Positions 27,484 to 36,622 of a stretch of DNA of 64,000 bases are shown piece by piece. Numbering within the stretch: the first letter of the stretch is position 1; every line of letters starts with the position of its first letter. The stretch is from the NCBI RefSeq assembly GCF_039962255.1, contig NZ_JAMPKY010000006.1:248001-312000 (forward strand), read 5' to 3'. The DNA is from Leptolyngbya subtilissima AS-A7 (GTDB lineage Bacteria > Cyanobacteriota > Cyanobacteriia > Phormidesmidales > Phormidesmidaceae). Both the position numbers and the translations under genes were made by a program. The notes beneath the pieces were generated by a model. The model was not told the DNA's origin and ran no database searches. It was given only the letters and a program-made list of their open reading frames with translations.

Positions 27484-28034
27484 AGCAATAGCTGGGCTAA
27501 ACGGTACAGACCGTGACCATGGGGCAAAGGGTAGGTGCGATCGCTCAGGACGAGTGAGTAATGTCAGCAGCACTCACCGGGTTAGACTACCACTCCGTTG
27601 GGGACAGGCGGGTTGTCAGCCACTATCGACTGACCTCGTCACAAAGGGCATGGAGTCTCAAATTTAAGCACTTCCTCCAGTTCAGACAGTCCTGCGGCAG
27701 CAGCAAACCTGACTTGTTTCAGATTCTTGTAAATTTGTCATCGTGAAGGTTACGTAAACCATCCAATACTAATACAGAGATCCCGTAATTTCCCGTAGCG
27801 CCTTTAGCTAATCGGCAACATTCTGTGGATCCTTTCCCTTAATCTTTCTATTAGACAGCTTAGCCAGTTGAGCTCAGTTTGCTATCCCTCTAAAGCCCTG
27901 TAGCCGTCTAATAAGTTGCGTGATAAGGCGATCGCCTACCGAGTAGCTTTACGCCTAAATTTCTATAAGAAAAACTGTTCGTTTGACTGGGTTTTAGGGG
28001 GTGACATTTCCCCAAAGTCAGCATATAGTATAAA
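27484..28034. other. intergenic region, no gene seen
   Basis: About 550 bases between the Crp/Fnr start and the small RNA. I see no convincing reading frame; short frames present have no SD or family resemblance. The end nearest 28034 holds the putative small-RNA promoter. Confidence 0.5.
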
Positions 28035-28103
28035 TGTGTGAGGAGCGAACCAGAAGAGATGCCGAGACGAAACACGGCCAGTCGTCGGCATCTCTTTTGT
28101 TTT
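28035..28103 (+). ncRNA. probable Yfr2-family small RNA
   Basis: A -10-like TATAGT at 28024-28029 is followed by AUGUGUGAGGAGCGAACC and then a perfect 11-bp stem (AGAGATGCCGA at 28055-28065 with TCGGCATCTCT at 28085-28095), extended by GAC/GTC, with an apical loop GAAACACGGCCA and a TTTTGTTTTG tail. About 69 nt. The single-stranded GUGUGAGGAG is complementary to the conserved CUCCUCACAC core of the cyanobacterial Yfr1 RNA, the property described for Yfr2-type RNAs. Identification rests on motif and layout. Confidence 0.6.
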
Positions 28104-28150
28104 GTATGTAACCAAAATTGTCTATGGATGCTGGCAAATCGCTTCATGTG

Positions 28151-29095
28151 CTAGCCCTGACAAAATTGAAAATCTTTTTCCCCATTGTGCTCAGCTCTTT
28201 TGGGACTGAAACAGTGGGTTTTGAGAATACTTCGCAGTGCTTGGGCGACCATCTGAGGCTGTTCTAGCATAGCCAAATGGCCGCAGTTTTCAATCTCAAT
28301 CACCGGAAGTTCTCCTGGGTGGACACCTTGGAGATAGCCTGCTAAATGGTGCACGTAGCGCAGATTCATCACCTGGTCTTGGCGACCCGCGATAAAGTAT
28401 ACCGGCTGCTTGAGCGTAGCCACCAGCCGGGGCAGCAGATGCACTTCGGCTTCGGTGGTTGATTCTAGCAGGGTGCCCAGGGCCGCGGCGGGGTCTGCCT
28501 GAAGCAGATCGAGGCAGCGATCGCGACCCCAGCGGTAGTTCAACGGCTGGTGCACCATCATGCGAGTGAGCAACAGCGGCAGCAGCGGCAATCGACCCAA
28601 CCAAGGCCGTCGCCAGCTCACGATGTACTGCCCCGCCTGGCGAAACTGTTGAAACTCTCGGTCTAGATAAAGGCCACCGCCCGCATTCAGGCAAACCACT
28701 CCCTGCACCAGCTGTGGGTAGCAGTGGGCCATCCACAGCGCCACGCTGCCCCCAAGAGAATGGCCCACTAGCCACACCGGACCCAGGTTGAGCTGCTCTA
28801 GCAGCGCCGCTAAATCACGGGCATAGGCCCCCAAACCGTAGGGCGATGGCGAAGCTCCCCAGCGTTGGGCAGCGTCAGGAATGCCTGGACTGTGGTGCTC
28901 AAGGCCGCGGCGAGATTCGCCAAATCCTCGCAGGTCGTAGGCCAGGCAAGGGTGATCGGTACTCAGCCCGTCAATCAGCGGCTGCCAATACCGATGGCTG
29001 AGCAACCAGCCGTGAATAAAAACTAGAGGCGGGGCGTCACCCTCGTTGGTGAGCTGGTAGTAGTGGGGTACACCAAAGACTGTGGTAGTGGCCAT
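28151..29095 (-). CDS. alpha/beta hydrolase
   Basis: A 314-residue alpha/beta hydrolase. Oxyanion region FIHGWLLSHRYW near residues 27-38, nucleophile elbow WLVGHSLGGSVALW with Ser near 117, Asp in FIAGRQDQVMNLRY and catalytic His in NCGHLAMLEQP near 280. The cap domain between about 150 and 220 is hydrophobic and Arg-rich. Substrate unknown; cyanobacterial relatives are annotated as general esterases or epoxide hydrolase-like. It lies next to an ACT-domain gene on the same strand. Confidence 0.85.
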   Translation of the reverse strand: MATTTVFGVPHYYQLTNEGDAPPLVFIHGWLLSHRYWQPLIDGLSTDHPCLAYDLRGFGESRRGLEHHSPGIPDAAQRWGASPSPYGLGAYARDLAALLEQLNLGPVWLVGHSLGGSVALWMAHCYPQLVQGVVCLNAGGGLYLDREFQQFRQAGQYIVSWRRPWLGRLPLLPLLLTRMMVHQPLNYRWGRDRCLDLLQADPAAALGTLLESTTEAEVHLLPRLVATLKQPVYFIAGRQDQVMNLRYVHHLAGYLQGVHPGELPVIEIENCGHLAMLEQPQMVAQALRSILKTHCFSPKRAEHNGEKDFQFCQG

Positions 29096-29135
29096 AGGGT
29101 CATGGCCTCAAAGGCTGGGCTACCACCATCGTACC

Positions 29136-29852
29136 CTAGCTCATTAAGCGGTAGCGCATGCCCTCAGCGATTTTCTGCCCCAAATAGTCTGGAATCAGGT
29201 TCTCATTGGGCCCAAGTAAGTAAAGAATGAGTCGAGTACGCCCTCGCCACACCAGTAGGTTGGCGTTGACCACCAGCAGATCCTCCTGCCAAATGGCGTA
29301 CATCACTTTATAAAAGAGTCCCGGCTGGTTGTCGGCTTCAATTAGTAGCGCTGGCAGATGAAAAACCGGATCCACGTAAAACTCCGTTTCTACCCGTTCG
29401 AGCCCGGCGTTGAGGTTAAACTCCACCGTCAGCATTTCTTCTACTTCAAAATGTCCTGCCAGAGTTTCTTGAATAGCGCGGCACACATTGTCAGTAGTCT
29501 TAGGGGTCAGGGCCTTGCCTCCCCGAGACACCACTAACTTAATGAACACCAGCATGGGCGGATAGATTTGCCCATAGAGACTGAGATTGTGAATGGTTAG
29601 CCCATAGGCCGCCAGCACACCAAAAATATCGCTTAGCAAAAACGACTGGTTGCGATAGACAAAGTGCAGCGCGCTTTTGTTGCCCTCGGGTTTAATGTCA
29701 AGCACAGCCTTGCGCTGCTTGTAGAGCTGGTAGGCTAAGCGCAAGTTTTGCAGCTGAATCTCACTGCTGACAAACTGCTCATAAAACTGGGGGAAAGCTC
29801 GGTTGAAGCGCTTCAACAGCTCAACCGTTGAGGGGTTTAAGCCAGCGGCCAT
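29136..29852 (-). CDS. ACT-domain regulatory protein
   Basis: A 238-residue protein from ATG 29852 (MAAGLNPSTVELLKRFNRAF). Two ACT-like modules are visible, each with a DIFGVLAAYGLTIHNLSLYG-type or DNQPGLFYKVMYAIWQEDLL-type ligand-binding segment, the arrangement seen at the C-terminus of GlnD and in ACR proteins. They probably bind an amino acid or nucleotide in the cytoplasm. No enzyme domain is present. Ligand unknown. Confidence 0.7.
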   Translation of the reverse strand: MAAGLNPSTVELLKRFNRAFPQFYEQFVSSEIQLQNLRLAYQLYKQRKAVLDIKPEGNKSALHFVYRNQSFLLSDIFGVLAAYGLTIHNLSLYGQIYPPMLVFIKLVVSRGGKALTPKTTDNVCRAIQETLAGHFEVEEMLTVEFNLNAGLERVETEFYVDPVFHLPALLIEADNQPGLFYKVMYAIWQEDLLVVNANLLVWRGRTRLILYLLGPNENLIPDYLGQKIAEGMRYRLMS

Positions 29853-30259
29853 GGTGGGAAGGATGGAACTCCATGGAGGTAACGTTAGCATTTGCCGCAT
29901 CAGGAAACCCTAGCAAAAGCAAGAATCTATTCCCCCGTCCTAACGCTTTTGGCCACCGTTGTCGTCGGGGGAACCTCCTAAGTACTGGGTTAGAGGCGTC
30001 AGATACCCAAAGGAGCCACAGTGGGCCTCGAAGGCTCAGGCTGCGATCGCCCGCACGCTCCTCAAGACAGAGCCTCTTCAGCAGCCCACATAAATCTCCA
30101 GTGTTGCCAGAAGCATAGGGATTTTATGGGGATATACTATGAGAAACGGTCGTCAGGCTTTTAAGTCTAACCTTTAGCCGTAGCCAATGTGCCGCGCTAT
30201 TGAGGTGCTTAACTTATACTGCTGAACGTTGTGCCACTTCATTATCAGACAGGGCCTGC
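29853..30259. other. intergenic region, no gene seen
   Basis: About 400 bases between divergent genes. I see no credible short gene; a -10-like box in front of the GNAT gene probably lies near 30,130-30,140 (GGGGATATACTATGAG), but it is not certain. Confidence 0.4.
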
Positions 30260-30781
30260 ATGGGTTTTTGGAAAAGTCTTTTTGTCGGATCTGATGGCGC
30301 TGCGTCCGGAGAAACCAAGTCGGCAGGTAGCGTCTTAGAAGCTCTGCCTGAGCAGGGTGAAGGGTCAACCATTGTGTTTAGCACCGATCGCGACCTCGAC
30401 CTCTACGAACTCGAAGAGTTATGTAACGCCGTGGGTTGGGCCCGCCGTCCTATTCGCAAAGTTAAAAAAGCCATTCAGCACAGCTATCTAGTTGTCACCA
30501 TGTGGGAGCAGCGCGGCGCCCGCCGCCGCCTAGTCGGATTTTCTCGCGCTACCTCCGACCACGCCTTTAACGCCACGATCTGGGATGTAGTTGTGCATCC
30601 TGACTTTCAGGGGCGTGGTTTAGGCAAAGAGCTCATGCGCCAGTTGATCAAAAAATTGCGCAGCGAAGACATCAGTAACGTAACGTTATTTGCTGACCCA
30701 CAAGTGGTTGAGTTTTATAAGGGCCTAGGTTTTATGCCCGATCCAGAAGGCATTAAGGGCATGTTTTGGTACCCAGATTAG
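30260..30781 (+). CDS. GNAT-family N-acetyltransferase, chloroplast SNAT/NSI-like
   Basis: A 173-residue acetyltransferase from ATG 30260; the upstream ATG at 30200 adds an unrelated stretch. The core has the acetyl-CoA loop [20 protein letters not shown] (about 114-133) and a conserved C-terminal [20 protein letters not shown]. Overall layout ([40 protein letters not shown]) matches plant chloroplast GNAT2/NSI/SNAT proteins and their cyanobacterial homologues, reported to act on serotonin or protein N-termini/lysines. Substrate here is inferred from the family. Confidence 0.8.
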   Translation: MGFWKSLFVGSDGAASGETKSAGSVLEALPEQGEGSTIVFSTDRDLDLYELEELCNAVGWARRPIRKVKKAIQHSYLVVTMWEQRGARRRLVGFSRATSDHAFNATIWDVVVHPDFQGRGLGKELMRQLIKKLRSEDISNVTLFADPQVVEFYKGLGFMPDPEGIKGMFWYPD

Positions 30782-30892
30782 GCGCAGCATAGGGCGCAGG
30801 GTTATCAGCACAGCGCTGACCGGCCGGTGGGTAACGCCCAGACCACATCAAAAGTTTTAACCAATACCGAAAGTACCGTCCGTCTTCCGGGC

Positions 30893-31303
30893 TTAGGCTG
30901 AACGCGCCAGGGCCTTGGCCTGTTGAATCCAGAGGCTGACCTGGTCAGGGGTGGGGCACAGGTCGTTGCGCTGCAGAGTAGCCACATGCAGCCGACGCAA
31001 TCGGGTGTAAAGCCCTTGGGCCGTGGCCTCAGACAGCTGCGCCACCGAGATAATGCCAGCGTGCAGCAGCAGCCCGTTAAACTCGCAACCCACAGCTGGC
31101 ACCCGAGCCAGTTCTGCCAAAATAACCCATTTAGTGACGTAGCGTAGGGGCACCTGCATCTTCTTAGCCAAGGTTTGGCGATGGTCTACTGTGGCGCCAT
31201 AGCGACGGAGTTGGTCGGTGCTGGTTAAGCCTAGCTGCGCCATCCCTTGGGCATGGGTGGCGCTCAAACCAGGCAGTTGCTCAAGGGGATAGGCTGGGCT
31301 AGC
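30893..31303 (-). CDS. DUF4332 helix-hairpin protein
   Basis: A 136-residue protein from ATG 31303 (MASPAYPLEQLPGLSATHAQ). It shows tandem helix-hairpin-helix-like segments (GLSATHAQGMAQLGLTSTDQ, LLRRY, and VGCEFNGLLLHAGIISVAQL) as in the DUF4332 family. These hairpins bind DNA or proteins non-specifically in other families, but function here is unknown. It lies just before the tRNA-Pro on the opposite strand. Confidence 0.7.
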   Translation of the reverse strand, partial: ASPAYPLEQLPGLSATHAQGMAQLGLTSTDQLRRYGATVDHRQTLAKKMQVPLRYVTKWVILAELARVPAVGCEFNGLLLHAGIISVAQLSEATAQGLYTRLRRLHVATLQRNDLCPTPDQVSLWIQQAKALARSA

Positions 31304-31400
31304 CATAGAAGACCTATATCGATAAAGGATGGCGTTCATCTAAGCATGAACCAGCTGTACCAGCAGAAAAGCAGGCTATACTGGTGGGCATGTTGGTCTA

Positions 31401-31474
31401 CGGGATGTAGCGCAGCTTGGTAGCGCGCCTGCTTTGGGAGCAGGATGTCGCAGGTTCAAATCCTGTCATCCCGA
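31401..31474 (+). tRNA. tRNA-Pro (anticodon TGG)
   Basis: Cloverleaf with a 7-bp acceptor stem CGGGATG/CATCCCG, D-arm GCGCAGCTTGGTAGCGC, anticodon arm CCTGCTTTGGGAGCAGG with TGG, T-arm GCAGGTTCAAATCCTGT and discriminator A at 31474. CCA is not encoded. Confidence 0.95.
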
Positions 31475-31620
31475 TTTTGAGTATAGTGGCTTGCCTTAGG
31501 CAGATAGTAAGACTGTCACAGGGAGCCGTAGAACATACTGTTGGTTTGTAGTATTTATAGTCAGGATATTGACGATTATCCGTCCGCTTCTTTGCTGTTA
31601 CGCTACGCAGAAACACCCCT

Positions 31621-32376
31621 ATGAAACACCTCTTTTCCCCCCTTCTACGGCCTCTTCCCCTGATGACCCTGGTGAGCGGCAGCTTGCTGGGAGGTAGTCT
31701 GGCGATGCCTTTACCCGCCTCCGCTTTGGGTGAAGAGGCTATTGTCGACAAACTTGAGCAGGTGCCGGTCTTTGTAATTTTGAACTCTGACGGTCAGCCC
31801 CTCACCGCTGCGGCCGAGGTCGACGACCAAGAGGTTAAGGTGCCCGTAGTCTTTATTGATGGCGAGGCTGCTGAAGAATTTTTGACCCGCGCCCAAGAAG
31901 AAGATCCCAGCGCTGAGGTAGCTCTGGTGGATCTCGGTACTTTGTACCAGGAGACAGTCCTTGGCGACGAAGAGAAGGTGCCGCTGCTGTATCTTCCCAT
32001 TGGCGACGAGTTAGATACAGCGATCGCGCTTCAGTCCAATTTTCAAGGGGTGCCATTGTTCATAGCCCGTCAGGGTGCAGACGGTCCTTACCTGACCATC
32101 ACTCAGGATGGTCAGGCATCGCTGCCGATGTTCTTCTCGCGCAACGATCTGCAAACGCTGCTCGATCGCTACAGTGAATCTGACGCCGCAGCCGCCGACG
32201 ATATCGTAGTACAAGTGCTTTCGCTCGAGTGGTTGCTCGCTACCATGACCAGCAACAGTGACCCTGAACTCGATGCTCAACTTCAACAGGTGCGGCTCTT
32301 TCCCTCTACGGAAGTGCTCAACTACATTCGGGCTCAAGAAGAGGCAGCGCCTGCCGCTGCGCCTGCTGCTGAGTAA
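31621..32376 (+). CDS. Tic22-like periplasmic protein
   Basis: A 251-residue protein with a signal peptide at about 1-36 (MKHLFSPLLRPLPLMTLVSG...ASA) and the Tic22 fold (VDKLEQVPVFVILNSDGQPL, VPVVFIDGEAAEEFLTRAQE, DQLLDRYSES-like segment, VQVLSLEWLLATM). Tic22 is the cyanobacterial homologue of a chloroplast protein-import component and works as a periplasmic chaperone or outer-membrane biogenesis factor. The C-terminal AAPAAAPAAE tail is low complexity. The tRNA lies upstream. Confidence 0.8.
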   Translation: MKHLFSPLLRPLPLMTLVSGSLLGGSLAMPLPASALGEEAIVDKLEQVPVFVILNSDGQPLTAAAEVDDQEVKVPVVFIDGEAAEEFLTRAQEEDPSAEVALVDLGTLYQETVLGDEEKVPLLYLPIGDELDTAIALQSNFQGVPLFIARQGADGPYLTITQDGQASLPMFFSRNDLQTLLDRYSESDAAAADDIVVQVLSLEWLLATMTSNSDPELDAQLQQVRLFPSTEVLNYIRAQEEAAPAAAPAAE

Positions 32377-32514
32377 GCCTCTAACTGTCTTGGATGTACC
32401 CGTCAAGAGCAGGCATTAGCAGAGCTACGCCGGTTCTACTTTGTGCAGCAGTATCTATCTGCTAACCCAGAGTTAGGATGCTGGCCTGAGGACACCGAGG
32501 TCAGATTTTCTCAG

Positions 32515-32557
32515 ATAGCCGATGGCTTCGACTTTCCTCAGCCATCGGCTATTTTTG
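32515..32557 (+). terminator. Rho-independent terminator
   Basis: Perfect 12-bp stem ATAGCCGATGGC/GCCATCGGCTAT with a 14-nt loop and TTTTT tail, about 140 bases after tic22 and facing the convergent enzyme gene. It probably ends the tic22 transcript. Confidence 0.75.
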
Positions 32558-32595
32558 TCTTTAGGTTGCTGTGGCCACAGAGACAGTGGCGAACC

Positions 32596-34800
32596 TTAGC
32601 CCAGCAGCGCCGTGGCCCTGGCGACAAAATCGTCGGCAGTGAGCCCGTTAAGCGCCATAATCTGGCCGGCGCTGGCTGTGGTTTCGCCCCGTCTCCAGCA
32701 GAAGGTGTCGCGGGGGGCGATACTGCGCAGCATGATGGGTTCGAGCATAGCGCTCGAGCCCCCCGTCACCCCAATCAGCACATCGCCACCAAAGAGCCGC
32801 TCGAACCCAGCGTCGTCTAAGAAATTGCTGTCGGGTTCAGAGCACATATCCCAAGCCACATCGGTAGGGCGATAGAGCTGGCGGGGGTTGACCACTGACA
32901 CAATGCGGCTGCCGATGCCCTTAACGGCTAACTGTTCGGCGGCCTCAAAGACAGGTATCAGGGTCATATCGCCGATCACGGCAAACACAACGGTTTTATC
33001 GCCAGCGATGCTGGCCAAGGTTACCGCTCCCTCGGCCAGAGCGCGGCGAGTCTGCTCAAAGGTGGTGCGAACGGGCAGCGGCGACTTGCTGGCCGTGATC
33101 GTGATGCCTTTGTTGCGGGTAGCCAGGGCCCAGTCGTAGCACACCTGAATGCTGTTGGCGTCGGTGGGAAAGAGGGCGTATACGTTGCCGTTGCGCAGCA
33201 TACCCGCGAAGTAGTTCTCAACCTCGGGGCGCTGATGGGTCCAGCCGTTGCGACCCTGTTCTAGGGCCCCAGCGGTAAACAGGGCGATCGTAGACGGGGT
33301 AGGGCGGCGCAGCTCTGCCATCGCTTGGGTAACGGTCTGCCAGATCGGCAGGCCGTTGATGGCAAAGGATTCGTAGGAGCACCAGAGGGTGCGAGCGCCA
33401 AACAGGGCCTGGGCAGCAGCGAGTCCGGCGCAGGCGTCTTCGCTGAGGGGTTCGTACACCTGACCCTGGGGCTGCTGGAAGTAGGTGGCGTCAGTGGTGG
33501 GGTGAATGATTTTGAGCGCCTGGTTGATGTTGTTGATGCCAGAGGCAGCGTTGCCATCGGCGTTAGTGACTACAAACTGGGCATCTTGCTGGCCCACGTA
33601 GCCCACCAGAGCTCCCATAGCGGTGGTGGCTACCTGCTTATCCCCGCCCACAGAAAATTCGTTGAGGGGCAGCGTGCCTAAATCGGCCAGGGGCAGCACC
33701 GATTCTGTGACCGCTGTTTTAGCACCAGGGCCGCCCGTGGAGCGCTCATAGTTAGTGCGCACCAGTGCCCAAGCGTCGGGATGCAGGGCGCGGGTGGTGA
33801 GAGCGCTGACAATGTAATCGCGCTGGAGGGAGTCGCCGGGGTAGAGGTTGTGGGACTGAGCACCGCGCTTGTGAACACCTGCTCCCTTGAGCTGCTTGAC
33901 GATTAGCACGGTCAGGGTGCCGCCCAGGGCGAGCTTGGCCGCTTTGTCGGTAGCTTCGAGCACGGCTTGGGTAAAGGCAAACCGCTGAGGGAAGGAGAAG
34001 GCGGTGCTGTCTACGTAATCGCCAGGCTGGTTAGCGTCGTCGAAATCTTTGGCATCGACCAGCACTACTTCCTGGAAGCCGTTGCCGCGCCAGTAGTCGA
34101 CCATGGCCCGATTGGACTTGGTAGAGACCATGCTGTGGTGCTCTTGGCTATAGCCATTCCACACCAAGATGGGCAGGAAGTTGGTGACAGTGGGGTAGGC
34201 GGTGTTGAAGTGGCCAAAACTGCTCATGATGTAGGGTTCGCCCAGCCCGCCGTCGCCGATGGTGACGGGGAAAAGTACGCCGGGGTGCAGCTTGGCCCCG
34301 ACCATGGCAAAGTGCTGGCCTTGGCCTAGCGGGCCAGCGGGGTTGAGCAGGCCGGGAATTTGGCCGGACAGGTGGCCGAGCAGACCGTGGGTTTCGCGGA
34401 AGCGATCGCACAGCTGCTGCACGGTCTCAATTCCCATGTCTTCTAAGGATCGATCTAAAAACACATTGCTGTAGAAGCCAGGAGCGTGGTGGCCGACCTC
34501 GGTAATGATGTTTTTGTGGCCCAGCATGACCAGAGATGCGATCGCCTCAGCAATGCTGGCAAATCCGCCGGGGTGGCCCGACTCTTTGCTGGCGGTGACT
34601 TGCAGGGTGAGGTAGCGCAGCGCATCGGCAGCCAGCAGAGTCTGGTAGACGGCCACCGGATCGCTGGGAGAAGACACGGCGGTTTGTTCCGGGGCGATCG
34701 CCGCAGACTGGCCGTAGGCCGCAAACTCGGGAGGCAGCTCCCCAAAGTGCTGAATGCCTTCGCAAAAAGCCGGAATCGATTGTGTGGTGGCCACTGTCAT
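32596..34800 (-). CDS. thiamine diphosphate-dependent transketolase/phosphoketolase-like enzyme
   Basis: A 734-residue protein with the transketolase N-terminal motif (TASKESGHPGGFASIAEAIA with LSGQIPGLLNPAGPLGQGQH, GDGGLGEPYIMSS), a GNGWTHQRPEVENYFAGMLR segment near residue 505 that recalls phosphoketolases, and KGIGSRIVSVVNPRQLYR near the C-terminus. It is not the normal Calvin-cycle transketolase or the standard phosphoketolase; it resembles a cyanobacterial transketolase-like group of unknown substrate. It should transfer two-carbon units or cleave a ketose phosphate. It is monocistronic and separate from Calvin-cycle genes. Confidence 0.7.
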   Translation of the reverse strand: MTVATTQSIPAFCEGIQHFGELPPEFAAYGQSAAIAPEQTAVSSPSDPVAVYQTLLAADALRYLTLQVTASKESGHPGGFASIAEAIASLVMLGHKNIITEVGHHAPGFYSNVFLDRSLEDMGIETVQQLCDRFRETHGLLGHLSGQIPGLLNPAGPLGQGQHFAMVGAKLHPGVLFPVTIGDGGLGEPYIMSSFGHFNTAYPTVTNFLPILVWNGYSQEHHSMVSTKSNRAMVDYWRGNGFQEVVLVDAKDFDDANQPGDYVDSTAFSFPQRFAFTQAVLEATDKAAKLALGGTLTVLIVKQLKGAGVHKRGAQSHNLYPGDSLQRDYIVSALTTRALHPDAWALVRTNYERSTGGPGAKTAVTESVLPLADLGTLPLNEFSVGGDKQVATTAMGALVGYVGQQDAQFVVTNADGNAASGINNINQALKIIHPTTDATYFQQPQGQVYEPLSEDACAGLAAAQALFGARTLWCSYESFAINGLPIWQTVTQAMAELRRPTPSTIALFTAGALEQGRNGWTHQRPEVENYFAGMLRNGNVYALFPTDANSIQVCYDWALATRNKGITITASKSPLPVRTTFEQTRRALAEGAVTLASIAGDKTVVFAVIGDMTLIPVFEAAEQLAVKGIGSRIVSVVNPRQLYRPTDVAWDMCSEPDSNFLDDAGFERLFGGDVLIGVTGGSSAMLEPIMLRSIAPRDTFCWRRGETTASAGQIMALNGLTADDFVARATALLG

Positions 34801-35021
34801 ACCCTAACCCCTTAACTAGCGTCAAAAGAACGATGGCTCCCCAGCCTTGCTTGCGTGCCTGGTTTGATTGAAAGTCATCTAGCTAGCAGGCGCAGTTGTA
34901 TACAGTTGGCAAGGAGCTGTTAACCATCCTACACAGCGATGGGGCACCGAGGCGGTGGACACTATTACGATTCTGGAGGGCTGAGATTGGGGTAAGCCGA
35001 CACATTGATATGGTTGAGAGC

Positions 35022-35492
35022 TTAGAGGTGCGCACCATGGATTGTGGCCGATTGCAGCAGGACGGGTAGCCAGCTCAGGGCTAGCCCCAGGAGCGCCAGG
35101 ACTGACAGCCAAACAAAGGCCACCATGTCTTTGTATCCAGCGATTAAATTGTCGACGCGGGCCAGCAGCGACACGGCAATGAGCATGACAAAGTAGGCAA
35201 ACCGCTGAAACTGGCTGACCGCAGCCACGGCCAGCGAGGCAGTGGTGAGCGCCATGATGAAATAGCCCAGATCAGACTGAAAGCCTAGCAGCAGGAGATG
35301 CCGCATTTTGGGCCAGCCCAGGGTAATCGCCCAAGCCCCCCAAATCGCCAGCAGAGCGCTCACGGCCCAACCTCCAGGAGATGTCTCGCCGTGGTGCAAA
35401 AAACCACCGTAGGTAGCGTAGGCCATGATCAAAAGCGTCCATGAAAGCCAGTGGCTCTGGAGCACGTTAGACAGGGAGCGGCTGGGTCTCAT
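35022..35492 (-). CDS. small multi-helix membrane protein, unknown
   Basis: A 156-residue protein from ATG 35492 (MRPSRSLSNVLQSHWLSWTL); extension to 35654 runs into the upstream ferredoxin gene. It has four to five hydrophobic helices (LLIMAYATYGGFLHHGETSP, WAVSALLAIWGAWAITLGWP, FVWLSVLALLGLALSWLPVL) and no polar domain. I do not recognise the family. It overlaps nothing and lies 23 bases after the NIL/ferredoxin gene, so they may be co-transcribed. Confidence 0.6.
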   Translation of the reverse strand: MRPSRSLSNVLQSHWLSWTLLIMAYATYGGFLHHGETSPGGWAVSALLAIWGAWAITLGWPKMRHLLLLGFQSDLGYFIMALTTASLAVAAVSQFQRFAYFVMLIAVSLLARVDNLIAGYKDMVAFVWLSVLALLGLALSWLPVLLQSATIHGAHL

Positions 35493-35515
35493 GGCGATCG
35501 CCTCGCAGGGAACGG

Positions 35516-35920
35516 CTAAAGATTGGTAGAAATGGCCTGCACGGGGCAGGTGGGCACGCACTGCTCGCAGACAATGCAGCGCGAGCGCGCAAAGGTTAAC
35601 CGGTAGGTCTCTGGGTCGAGGGTAAGGGCGCGGGTGGGGCAAACTCCGGTACACAGACCGCAGTGGACGCAGAGGTCTTCGTCCACGACAATTTCACCGC
35701 TGGCGCTCGACACCTCAATGCCCTGCACCTCTAACCAGTCGATGGCGTCGTTGAGCTGGTCGATGTCGCCCGACAGCTCAACCACCAGGGTGCCCACCTG
35801 GTTGGGGGCCACCTGGGCGCGAATAATGTTGGCAGCAATATTGAAGTCTTTGGCCAGTCGGTAGGTAATCGGCATGTGCACCGACCGCTTGGGGAAAATT
35901 AGCTTGACCCGTTTTTTCAT
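35516..35920 (-). CDS. NIL-domain 2[4Fe-4S] ferredoxin
   Basis: A 134-residue protein: an N-terminal NIL domain (MKKRVKLIFPKRSVHMPITY, VAPNQVGTLVVELSGDIDQL) of the type that binds methionine in transporters, followed by two 4Fe-4S clusters (CVHCGLCTGVCP and CIVCEQCVPTCP, near 83-130). Such fusions occur widely in cyanobacteria and are suspected to work in sulfur metabolism or homocysteine synthesis; the substrate is not proved. It acts in the cytoplasm and possibly with the next membrane protein. Confidence 0.85.
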   Translation of the reverse strand: MKKRVKLIFPKRSVHMPITYRLAKDFNIAANIIRAQVAPNQVGTLVVELSGDIDQLNDAIDWLEVQGIEVSSASGEIVVDEDLCVHCGLCTGVCPTRALTLDPETYRLTFARSRCIVCEQCVPTCPVQAISTNL

Positions 35921-36032
35921 GGCCGCCTCTACACCCCGATTCTTTTACACTAAATACTAGCGGACTGCTTCTATCCTAACCGGAGAGCCAGTGTGTCCCA
36001 CCTTGATCGAATGCTGAGATTGCCGTCGCCCT

Positions 36033-36614
36033 ATGCCAGACAATGCCCCTAGCTCTACAGAACTTCCTTCGAGCCGCGCCCGCAATCTGGTGGTCGCGAT
36101 CGCGGCCATTGGGCTGGCGATCGCCATGGTTTTAGGGATTCGCACCCAGTCGACCACGCCCTCACTGAGCGAGCTGGCTAACAGCGCCGTGCCTTACGAG
36201 GTGGCCCAAACCAACGGCAAGCCCACGCTGCTAGAGTTTTATGCCAACTGGTGCACCAGCTGCCAGGCGATGGCGGGCGATATGGCCGAGCTGCGGGACG
36301 GGTACGGCGATCGCGTCAATTTTGTCATGCTCAACATCGACAATAACAAGTGGCTGCCCGAAATGCTGGCCTACCGCGTTGAGGGCATTCCCCACTTTGT
36401 CTATCTGGGAGCTGATGCCCATCCCATTGCCACCGCCGTTGGCGAACAGCCTCGGCAGATTCTCAGCGATAACCTAGATGCGCTGATCGCCCAGGCTCCC
36501 CTGCCTCACCGGCAAACCTTTGGCCGAGCTTCAGAGGTGGAGGGTGACTTTCTGTCGCGGCAGAGCGCCGTCAATGACGACCCTCGTGCCCATAGCAGCG
36601 CAGTGGTGAATTAA
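36033..36614 (+). CDS. txlA: thylakoid thioredoxin-like protein TxlA/HCF164
   Basis: A 193-residue protein: one N-terminal transmembrane helix (NLVVAIAAIGLAIAMVLGI, about 17-36) and a lumenal or periplasmic thioredoxin domain with active site WCTSC near 70-75 (LLEFYANWCTSCQAMAGDMA) and the cis-Pro region GIPHFVYLG. TxlA/HCF164 reduces targets needed for cytochrome b6f assembly and receives electrons from CcdA. The C-terminal 30 residues are a low-complexity tail. It is convergent with ald. Confidence 0.85.
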   Translation: MPDNAPSSTELPSSRARNLVVAIAAIGLAIAMVLGIRTQSTTPSLSELANSAVPYEVAQTNGKPTLLEFYANWCTSCQAMAGDMAELRDGYGDRVNFVMLNIDNNKWLPEMLAYRVEGIPHFVYLGADAHPIATAVGEQPRQILSDNLDALIAQAPLPHRQTFGRASEVEGDFLSRQSAVNDDPRAHSSAVVN

Positions 36615-36622
36615 CTCACGTC

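Noticed and set aside
28035..28060. Reading the GUGUGAGGAG region as Yfr1 on the minus strand
   Set aside because: The core would be GCUCCUCACAC rather than ACUCCUCACAC and no terminator hairpin follows on that strand; the plus strand has the promoter and hairpin.
27908..28147. Minus-strand frame across the small RNA
   Set aside because: It has no family resemblance or SD and overlaps the hairpin of the small RNA.
31398..31751. Long minus-strand frame covering the tRNA-Pro and the start of tic22
   Set aside because: It reads through the tRNA and ends in the typical spurious peptide of tRNA antisense frames; the real features are on the plus strand.
32443..32820. Plus-strand frame after tic22
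   Set aside because: It runs through a strong terminator and then antisense to the transketolase-like gene, with no recognised family.
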